64,000 nucleotides of DNA, taken from the NCBI GenBank assembly GCA_946186115.1, contig CAMHLV010000004.1, forward strand, positions 1 through 64,000, in the 5' to 3' direction. The notes under the pieces were generated by a model that did no database searches, was not told the DNA's origin, and was given only the letters and a program-made list of their open reading frames with translations. Shown here one piece after another: positions 45,617 to 52,600 of this stretch; the stretch's first letter is position 1, and every line of letters begins with the position of its first letter. Source of the stretch: an uncultured Prevotella sp. (GTDB lineage Bacteria; Bacteroidota; Bacteroidia; Bacteroidales; Bacteroidaceae). The position numbers and the translations under genes were made by a program.

Positions 45617-46562
45617 ACATCGCGTAGCTGAGGTTAATCAGCAGCGAGTTGGCCGACACGTGGTATTTTGCGTAGGCAACCTGCAGTTTGAAGCGCTCCA
45701 ACTGTATTCCGCCGCCAATTGATAGTCCTGCACCATGATTGCTTTCGCCCTCGCTGTCGGCTATCTTCATCTCGCTCGATCGGCGGAAGTTATAGCCCGC
45801 GGCAATATAGATATTATCACCTATCAGCAGGTCGGCACCCACGGCCAGATGCTTTATCAGTCCCTGGTCCCAGTTGTTCAGTCGTGACAGCGTCGCTGAC
45901 AGGCGCAGCGGCGAACCTATAAGCCGCTTGGAGACACCAAGTTGCAGGTCGAGAGGTATGCGCTCAAAGTCGTCCTCATACGCAGCAATCTGTCCTCCAA
46001 GATTCTTGGCTACTGCAGCCACCGACCACTGAGTATCCTCGTCGTAGTAGTTGATGCCTAAGTCTATGGCGACAGCCGCCGACGAATAGCTGGCAATATG
46101 CGAAGTGATGAATCGTGCTGTAATGCCACCGCTGAACTTGTTGCTCAGCAGATAGGCAAATGTTCCCGACAAGGCAATGTCACGGGCCGAGAACGTTCCT
46201 GTCTCTATATTCTCTACCGTGGTCTCCTTCATCGAGCCGTAGTCCATGTATTGAGCTGCCACACCCCATGTACCACGCTCCTTATAAGCCTTCACAAACG
46301 ATGCCGAGGCCGTCTTTGCCCCCTCCATGTATGTCATGAAGTTGAGGTTGAGGCTCTTGTCCGTCACGTTGCTGATGAGCGATGGATTGTGGAAGATGAG
46401 CGACGGGTCATCGTCGGTGATGGTGATATTGTTGCCGCCGAGAGCTGCTACGTGGGCACTCACAGGCAAGCGCAGAAAGCTATACACCTCCTGACTTTCC
46501 TGACCGCGTGCCACAAGGGCAGTCAAGGCCGTGATGACTATCAAAACACCCTTTTTCATCAT
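45615..46562 (-). CDS. porQ: Type IX secretion system protein PorQ
   Basis: A 315-residue outer-membrane beta-barrel protein. The start MMKKGVLIVI is preferred to a longer frame from 46616, because the promoter element (46574-46581) lies inside the longer version. The signal peptide ends near ALVARGQ. PorQ family words: FLRLPVSAHVAALGGNNI, DDDPSLIFHNPSL and SLNLNFMTYMEG, then alternating strands to a final INLSYAM. PorQ belongs to the PorV/PorQ/PorU/PorZ attachment machinery on the cell surface of T9SS bacteria such as Porphyromonas gingivalis. Its presence supports T9SS export of the tailed enzymes in this window. Confidence 0.9.
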   Translation of the reverse strand: MMKKGVLIVITALTALVARGQESQEVYSFLRLPVSAHVAALGGNNITITDDDPSLIFHNPSLISNVTDKSLNLNFMTYMEGAKTASASFVKAYKERGTWGVAAQYMDYGSMKETTVENIETGTFSARDIALSGTFAYLLSNKFSGGITARFITSHIASYSSAAVAIDLGINYYDEDTQWSVAAVAKNLGGQIAAYEDDFERIPLDLQLGVSKRLIGSPLRLSATLSRLNNWDQGLIKHLAVGADLLIGDNIYIAAGYNFRRSSEMKIADSEGESNHGAGLSIGGGIQLERFKLQVAYAKYHVSANSLLINLSYAM

Positions 46563-46573
46563 TAAATCAACGG

Positions 46574-46581
46574 CAAAGGTA
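46574..46581 (-). promoter_or_regulatory. -7 element for porQ
   Basis: TACCTTTG read on the minus strand, 12 bp before the preferred start codon. The upstream element is weak. Back to back with the tonB-type gene promoter. Confidence 0.55.
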
Positions 46582-46619
46582 CGAAAAATATTGTATAAAC
46601 GCGTGATGGAACGCAATAA

Positions 46620-46647
46620 TTATGAATTATGAATTGTGAATTATGAA
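46620..46647. repeat. Heptanucleotide array in the porQ/tonB spacer (TTATGAA units)
   Basis: Four 7-bp units: TTATGAA, TTATGAA, TTGTGAA, TTATGAA. The third unit overlaps the place where the -33 element of the downstream promoter should be. Confidence 0.75.
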
Positions 46648-46655
46648 TTATTTCG

Positions 46656-46663
46656 TACCTTTG
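46656..46663 (+). promoter_or_regulatory. -7 element for the TonB-domain gene
   Basis: TACCTTTG, only 8 bp before ATG 46672, giving a nearly leaderless transcript. An ATTG at 46633-46636, inside the heptamer array, could serve as -33 with a 19-nt spacer. Confidence 0.55.
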
Positions 46664-46671
46664 CACTCGTC

Positions 46672-47376
46672 ATGGAACAAAAAAAGACACAGCGTGCTGA
46701 CATGGAAAGGCGGCGCACAACGGGATTCCTCCTCGGTCTCACCTTTGTGCTGGCGCTGTTGTATATCGCTCTGGAGTGGAATTCTAATGATTCTGGCGGC
46801 GACTTCAATCCCTTGGATCTTCAGGATTTAGTTCATGAGAGTGAGCTTGTTCCGATGTCCAATGAGGAAACTATTGCTCAGATGCAGCAGGAGAAGTCTG
46901 CCGACAAGGCCGAAAAGCTCCGGCTGGTTGACGACGATGTCGAACTGCCTTCACCCGAAGAGAATCATGAGGGCGAGGGCGACGACGACGAGACTCTGCT
47001 CGAACAACTTGAAGAAGAGCAGGACAAACCACTTGAGGCAATGGGTGTTGACCCGAATAATCCTCTCAATTTTCATATTGCTGAAGACCTGCCCCAGTTT
47101 CCTGGCGGAGCTGTGGAGTTTATGAAGTGGCTTACCAAGAATTTGCGGTATCCTCATAATGCCCGCCGAATGAAGGTTCAGGGCAAGGTAGTAGCCGTCT
47201 TCTACATCGAGAAAGACGGCAAGGTGACAGGCATAAAGGTCACCCAGTCGCTCTCTCCCGAGTGTGACCGAGAGGCATTGCGAGTGCTCCGCATGATGCC
47301 CGACTGGCAGCCCGGAATCCAAAACGACAAGCCCTGCCGCACCAAGGTCAGCATCCCTATTGTGTTTAAACTCTAA
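46672..47376 (+). CDS. TonB-family energy transducer
   Basis: A 234-residue inner-membrane protein. It has a short basic N terminus, one membrane helix (TGFLLGLTFVLALLYIAL), an acidic linker rich in Glu and Asp (about 60-125) and a C-terminal TonB domain with FPGGAVEFMKWLTKNLRYP, GKVVAVFYIEKDGKV and WQPGIQNDKPCRTKVSIPI. TonB proteins pass energy from the proton-motive force to outer-membrane transporters. ATG 46672 is chosen over GTG 46636, since the promoter element lies between them. The linker is acidic rather than the usual Pro/Lys-rich type. The stop codon lies in the first of three 13-bp tandem repeats. Confidence 0.88.
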   Translation: MEQKKTQRADMERRRTTGFLLGLTFVLALLYIALEWNSNDSGGDFNPLDLQDLVHESELVPMSNEETIAQMQQEKSADKAEKLRLVDDDVELPSPEENHEGEGDDDETLLEQLEEEQDKPLEAMGVDPNNPLNFHIAEDLPQFPGGAVEFMKWLTKNLRYPHNARRMKVQGKVVAVFYIEKDGKVTGIKVTQSLSPECDREALRVLRMMPDWQPGIQNDKPCRTKVSIPIVFKL

Positions 47377-47436
47377 CGAAATACTCTAACGAAATACTCT
47401 AACGAAATACGAAAACGAAACGCTTCGCTACGAAAA
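47371..47436. repeat. 13-bp tandem repeats and CGAAAA tract after the TonB gene
   Basis: CTCTAACGAAATA occurs three times in exact tandem (47371-47409), followed by CGAAAACGAAA. The last 22 bp (47415-47436) recur exactly at 48477-48498. The TonB-gene stop (TAA) is inside the first unit. Confidence 0.85.
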
Positions 47437-47442
47437 ATTAAT

Positions 47443-47474
47443 TTTCAATTCTTCAATTCTTCAAAATTTCAATT
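47443..47474. repeat. TTCAATT array before the polyprenyl synthetase gene
   Basis: Four TTCAATT-like units in an 8-bp period, ending a few bases before the start codon. Same motif as the tatD arrays. Confidence 0.65.
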
Positions 47475-47478
47475 TGCA

Positions 47479-48453
47479 ATGAATACTTCCAACGACATCC
47501 TGCAAAAAGTCAACGACTTTCTGGCTGCACTGCCATACGACCGCAAGCCGGCATCACTCTACGAACCAGTAGAATATGTACTCTCGCTGGGCGGCAAGCG
47601 CATACGCCCTGTACTTATGCTGCTCAGCTATAATCTGTGGCGTGAGCAACCCGAGGACATCCTTATGCCTGCCGTTGGTCTCGAGACATATCATAACTAC
47701 ACACTGCTACACGACGACCTTATGGATAATGCCGACATGCGTCGCGGTCATGAGACCGTTCACCGTCGCTGGGATGCCAACAAAGCCATCCTCTCGGGCG
47801 ACTCCATGCTCGTGCTGGCCTATCAGCGTGTGGCACAGGTGCCCGCCGATAAGCTGCAGCAGGTGCTCGACCTCTTCACCGTTACCGCTCTCGAGATTGG
47901 CGAAGGACAGGAATACGATATGACGTTTGAGACACGCAACGACGTCACAGAGGATGAATACATAGAGATGATCCGTCTGAAAACGTCGGTGCTGCTGGCC
48001 TGTGCCATGAAGATGGGTGCCATACTGGCCAATGCTCCCCAGCAGGATGTAGAGCGACTGTATAAAGTCGGTGAACAACTGGGTTTGGCTTTCCAGTTGC
48101 AAGACGACCTGCTCGATGTATATGGCGACCCCAAGGTGTTTGGCAAGGCCATTGGTGGCGACATCACTTCTAACAAGAAGACCTATATGCTCATCAATGC
48201 CGTAAATCGTGCCAATGCAGAGCAGCGTGCCGAACTGGAGCGCTGGATAAGTGCTACCGACTTTGACCGTTCAGAGAAAGTGGCTGCCGTCACCCGTCTC
48301 TACGATGAGATAGGTATCCGACAGTTGTGCGAGCAGAAGATAAACCACTATTTCGACCTTGCCCGTCAAACCCTCAGCGAGGTTAATGTCCCCGAGGAGC
48401 GCAAGCATTATCTCCGCCAGTATATGGAAGAAATGCTACACAGGAATAAATGA
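47479..48453 (+). CDS. Polyprenyl diphosphate synthase
   Basis: A 324-residue all-helical trans-prenyltransferase. The first Asp-rich motif is DDLMD (79-83) in HDDLMDNADMRRG; the second is DDLLD (209-213) in QLQDDLLDVYGDP. LGGKRIRPVL is also conserved. It condenses IPP, the product of the pathway ending in IspH, onto an allylic diphosphate. Tyr74, five residues before the first motif, is an aromatic at a position that in known enzymes limits chain length, hinting at a short-chain product, but this is not decisive. Its stop codon starts a TGACGATAACG tract. tatD follows. Confidence 0.92.
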   Translation: MNTSNDILQKVNDFLAALPYDRKPASLYEPVEYVLSLGGKRIRPVLMLLSYNLWREQPEDILMPAVGLETYHNYTLLHDDLMDNADMRRGHETVHRRWDANKAILSGDSMLVLAYQRVAQVPADKLQQVLDLFTVTALEIGEGQEYDMTFETRNDVTEDEYIEMIRLKTSVLLACAMKMGAILANAPQQDVERLYKVGEQLGLAFQLQDDLLDVYGDPKVFGKAIGGDITSNKKTYMLINAVNRANAEQRAELERWISATDFDRSEKVAAVTRLYDEIGIRQLCEQKINHYFDLARQTLSEVNVPEERKHYLRQYMEEMLHRNK

Positions 48454-48520
48454 CGATAACGTGAACGTGAACGATAACGAAACGCTTCGCTACGAAAACG
48501 AAAATACGAAAGACGAAAAC
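48453..48520. repeat. CGATAACG/CGAAAACG tract after the polyprenyl synthetase gene
   Basis: Units such as CGATAACG, GTGAACG and CGAAAACGAAAA begin at the stop codon. It contains an exact 22-bp copy (48477-48498) of the tract at 47415-47436. Confidence 0.75.
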
Positions 48521-48528
48521 TCAAAAAT

Positions 48529-48584
48529 TTCAATTTTCAATTCTCAATTTTCAATTTTCAATTCTCAATTTTCAATTCTCAATT
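48529..48584. repeat. Eight-unit heptanucleotide array before tatD
   Basis: Eight consecutive 7-bp units alternating TTCAATT and CTCAATT. All three forward frames are open; the reverse strand has TGA in every frame. It ends at the likely TTG start of tatD. Confidence 0.88.
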
Positions 48585-49414
48585 TGAACTACATCGACAC
48601 CCATTGCCATCTTGACGGCGAGGAATTCAATGAAGACCGCGATGCCGTCGTTCAGCGAGCCCGCGAGGCTGGCTGCGAGGCAGTATTCCTGCCCGCCATC
48701 GACTTGAAGACGTGCCACACCGTCCTCGACACCTGTTCGCGTTATCCCGGCTATTGCTATCCCATGCTCGGACTGCATCCTGAAGAAGTTCGTGCCGACT
48801 GGCGCGACCAGCTTGCCGCCATCCGCGCTCTGCTTGGAAATCAGAATCATGGGCAATCTCAAATTTTCAATTTTCAATTTTCATTTTTCAATTGTTTAGG
48901 AATTGGCGAGGTTGGACTTGACTTCTATTGGAGTCGCGAGTTTGAGGAGGAACAGCTGTTGGCTTTTGAGGAGCAGGTACGTTGGTCGGTAGAGACGCGT
49001 CTGCCGCTGATGATTCATTGTCGCAAGGCCCAAAACGAGATGGTCACTATATTAAAAAGGTACGCACGCGAACTGCCTGGTGGAGTGTTCCACTGCTTTG
49101 CCGGCAACGAGCAGGAAGCCCGCCAGTTGTTGGAGTTCCCGCAGTTTGTCCTTGGTATCGGCGGAGTGTCCACATTTAAGAAAAGCCATCTGCCCGAAGT
49201 GCTTCCCGCCTGTGTGCCCCTCGACCGCATTGTTCTCGAGACCGATGCTCCCTATATGGCTCCAGTTCCCATGCGTGGTAAGCGTAATGAGCCAGCCTTC
49301 GTCCGTCACGTCATCACACGCCTTGCCGAGGCATACGGCATCATCGAAGAAGAACTCTGCCGGCAGACCACAGCCAATGTCCGTCGCGTGTTTAAAATAA
49401 CGCCAGGCACCTGA
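48584..49414 (+). CDS. tatD: TatD family metal-dependent hydrolase (DNase)
   Basis: A TIM-barrel hydrolase of 276 residues if started at TTG 48584, giving MNYIDTHCHLDGEEF. The same frame is open further upstream through the heptamer array into the previous gene, but no ATG fits, so the start is uncertain. Metal ligands are all seen: THCH, the Glu in GEVGLD, His in LMIHCR, His in FHCFAG and Asp in ETDAPY. TatD proteins act as 3'-5' exonucleases in DNA repair. Residues before GIGEVGLD contain an in-frame insert from five heptamers (48858-48892), encoding a Phe/Asn/Gln-rich loop. Its stop lies in the loop of a terminator. Confidence 0.88.
   Translation: MNYIDTHCHLDGEEFNEDRDAVVQRAREAGCEAVFLPAIDLKTCHTVLDTCSRYPGYCYPMLGLHPEEVRADWRDQLAAIRALLGNQNHGQSQIFNFQFSFFNCLGIGEVGLDFYWSREFEEEQLLAFEEQVRWSVETRLPLMIHCRKAQNEMVTILKRYARELPGGVFHCFAGNEQEARQLLEFPQFVLGIGGVSTFKKSHLPEVLPACVPLDRIVLETDAPYMAPVPMRGKRNEPAFVRHVITRLAEAYGIIEEELCRQTTANVRRVFKITPGT
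48858..48892 (+). repeat. In-frame heptanucleotide array within tatD
   Basis: Five 7-bp units (CTCAAAT, TTTCAAT, TTTCAAT, TTTCATT, TTTCAAT). It sits in the loop before the conserved GEVGLD strand, so the frame and active site are kept. Confidence 0.85.
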
Positions 49415-49429
49415 AAGTGCCTGGCGTTA
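49398..49429. terminator. Bidirectional terminator with the tatD stop in its loop
   Basis: A 13-bp perfect stem, TAACGCCAGGCAC (49398-49410) with GTGCCTGGCGTTA (49417-49429), loop CTGAAA holding the TGA stop (49412-49414). T-rich on both outer sides; serves convergent tatD and the minus-strand operon. Confidence 0.85.
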
Positions 49430-49435
49430 CTGCTT

Positions 49436-49618
49436 TTATTCGTCATCTTCATCACCCCAGCCATATCTGCGGCCATTGAATTCTCCATCCCATGGATCAT
49501 CCGTTGGCGTGATGTCCTGATTGTCCTTTTCAGGATCAAACTGCGACTGCATCAGAATCTGTTTCGTCTTGCAGACGTGCACCCGTGTCGTAGGTGTCAT
49601 ATATGCTTTCTTCTTCAT
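49436..49618 (-). CDS. Small acidic protein of unknown function
   Basis: A 60-residue protein beginning MKKKAYMTPTTRVHVCKT and ending in an acidic, Gly/Trp/Tyr-containing tail (FNGRRYGWGDEDDE). It has no signal peptide or membrane segment. The ATG at 49618 is favoured over a GTG at 49642 that overlaps the previous stop. Short proteins starting with MKKK-x-Y-x-x-P are, as I recall, often encoded next to large secreted proteins in Bacteroidales, and their role is unknown. Here it is the last gene of a three-gene minus-strand operon, 20 bp after the giant protein gene. A leader-plus-core peptide or a helper for the large proteins are both possible; neither is shown. Confidence 0.65.
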   Translation of the reverse strand: MKKKAYMTPTTRVHVCKTKQILMQSQFDPEKDNQDITPTDDPWDGEFNGRRYGWGDEDDE

Positions 49619-49638
49619 AGTCTTTTCTTTTTTAATTC

Positions 49639-52600
49639 TCACTTAATCACGACCTTTTTGCCGTTGATGATGTAGAGACCCTTCTTCGGGTTCTGCACGC
49701 GCTGGCCGCCCAGGTTGTAAGCCTTGTCGTCGTTCAGCTCGTCAGCACCGATGACAGTCGTGATACCAGTAGCGTCGTCGTAGAAACTCAGGCGTGCACC
49801 ATTTGCACCGTCAGGCAGCTCGAAGTAAGCGCGGAAGCCCTTGATAGAAGCAGTCTCCGTTCCCTTGGCAATCCTTGCCTCGCTGGTCACACCCCACTTG
49901 CCTTCCATAGAGCCTGCTCCCATCGGAGTGTAAGTTCCCTGGAAGGTCGCATCGCCGTCGGTTACCTTTATGTTTTCTGTACCTACATATGAAGAATAGA
50001 TAACAGGGCTTTCCCATGTGAATACCTTCTCAGCGATAGCAGCTGGAACATAAATAATATAAGGTGTCGCAGGATTGAGCGTTTCTCCTGTAACAGTGCT
50101 GAATTTTAGAGCACCGTCAGCATAGCCAGTGAAGCTGTAGAACTTGGCACCCTCGCCGAATTCGCTCTTGGCAACAGCCAGTGGAGCCACGAAGGTGTTC
50201 CACCCTGCAACGAAGCTGCGGGTCAGAGTGACAACGTCGTAGACAGCGCTGTAGCCCGTCTCAATTGTAGGCTCGCTGGTATCTGTCATATCGAGGCGAA
50301 CGAGCTCAGCCACATAGCGGGTTACAACATCAGTCTTCAGCGTACCACCAGCATACTCTACCTCGATGTGCATCTCTGCACCCTCTGTAGCGGCAACGGT
50401 CGGAGTCGCAGTTATGTTAATAACCTTGCTTTCGTTGGCAGCAAATGAGGTAGCCTCAGAAGTACCAATGACCTCATCGCCCATGTACAACTTGGCAATG
50501 ACATTCTCTTCAGCCACGCCACGGCTTTCCTTCACGGTAACGGTGGCAGTGAAACTCTTGGTGGCCTTCATGGTAGGACTGTAGGAACCTGAAGTAGGAA
50601 TGTTGCTTGCTGTAATGGCCATGATATGGTCAGGCAGAGCCAGTTTAAAGCCCTCGAAGTTGTCAAGGTAAGTGTAATTGCCCGTAAAACGCAGATAATA
50701 GAGACCATCGGCAGGTGCTATGAACTCCTTTGTGCCTGCATCGGTATAGGTCACAATTTCACTCCATGTTTCCTGATCGTCGGTGGAGTATTGCATCTTG
50801 ATACTGTAGTACTCGCTCTCAGCACCAATGACATCAAACTTGAGTTTTTGGCCTTCAGTTGCCTGCAGGCGCGGAGTGGTCAGTGTAGCAGTAGTGTTAT
50901 TGCCCGGGCCGATAACCTTTGTGCCATTGCCACCGTAGTAAGGCGAACTTACTGTCCATCCGGTTGTTGTCCAGAATGCCGGCATGCCGTTTTCGAAGTC
51001 CTCCTCCCAGATGTTCGGATCCTTCGTTGTGGCAGAGGCATTGATGACGATGTCTGCCAGACCGGCATTGGTGGGATGGATGGTGATGGCTGAAGCCTTC
51101 TCTCCGTAGTTTTCGTCAAATACGAGGCTGAGGTCGAAGTCAAGCGTCTCGTCCTTGCCTAATGAGAACTCGCTCTCGGAAACGGTGAAGTGATCAGTAA
51201 CTGAAGAGGTGATAGTACCTGTCAGCGTACCGGTACCCGTGTTCTTGATGGTGTAGGTGTGCTTGAGAGCCTCCTTCACCTTCGTGCCGAAGTTGTCCTC
51301 GTAGCCTGTGGTAATGTTAGCACCAGCAAGTGTCACGCCAAGAGCAGGAGCATCCTGGTTATAGGTGTATCCGTTGATGATACTAATAGCCACATAGTCG
51401 CCAGTGAACTTCAGTTTGTAGTTGCCTGCAGCGATGTTGTCAACAGTCAGTACTACATAGTCAGTGGTGTTTTGGCGCAACTCAGTTGTGAAGGTCTTGA
51501 CGGCATCGCTCCATGTAGCACCATTGTCAGTAGAGGTCTTAACATCAAGTTGAGCTCGTGCAGTAGCTGTTCCACGGGCATAGATAACCAGTTTCTCGCC
51601 CTCTGCAACAGTAATGGCAGGAGTGGTCAGTGTTGCTCCATAGCCATTGTAATAGGCTTCGTTGTTGCTGATGTTGAAGCTGCTCTTTGTCCATCCGTCG
51701 GGTAACTCGTTATTGGCAAAATCTACGTAAATCTTGCTGTTGTCTGCAACATAACCCGTTACAGGAATAGTGAACTCAGTCTGGCCAATGGCCTGGAATG
51801 CCAGTTTGACATCACCACTCTTGGCACCAGGAGTCTCGGTGTTCATCTTAACGGTAAATGTCTCAGACTCGCCAGCGGCAACGTATGTTCCCTTTCTTGT
51901 GGGAGCATCACCCCATGAGCCTGCCCAATATTTATTTCCATCGTACAGGTCGCCATTAAGATAGTAGCCTTCTACGTTGAAGTTGTTTATATCAGGAGTT
52001 TGTTCTGAACCGCCATTGTTAATAACAATACCTGTAGCTCCTTCTGGAACAACAAATGCAAATTGTGGTTCGTTCATGTCGTTTGTTCCAACGTAAGTTG
52101 CTGGTACACCAGGCCAAACGGTGAGGTTTCCATTGTTTCCCCATGCGTGTACATAAACCGAAGTCCAACCCTTCGTGCTGGTGAACAACAGGGCGTTGTC
52201 GCTTTCTACTGTAAAGCCTTCAGGAATGGTATAGATGACGTTCATGCCATTATTTCCATCATTGGTGATGGTATATTCCTGCTCAGCAACATCGTTCTGC
52301 TCAACAAATCCGAAGTCCTGAGTAGTGTTGTTTGCATATTCAGCATCGCCTTTGAAAATAGCGAAGCGTGCGCCAGTGGGTAACGTTCCACCATAGACAT
52401 TGTCGATAGAAACACCGCAAGCCACGAAGCGAATCTGCTTAGCAGTAGCGGGAATGGTCACTTGCTTCAGCTCAAAGTCATCAGAGAGATCAGTGGTATT
52501 GAAAGCACCCTCAGCAACGTCAGTCCATGTCTCGCCGTCTGCACTATACTGAACGAGCAGGTAGCTCTCGTAGGTATCAAACTGTCTATCTTTCTTCACC

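Noticed and set aside
48359..48583. N-terminal extension of TatD
   Set aside because: The frame overlaps the polyprenyl synthetase gene and crosses two repeat tracts; TatD proteins normally begin at the IDTHCH region.
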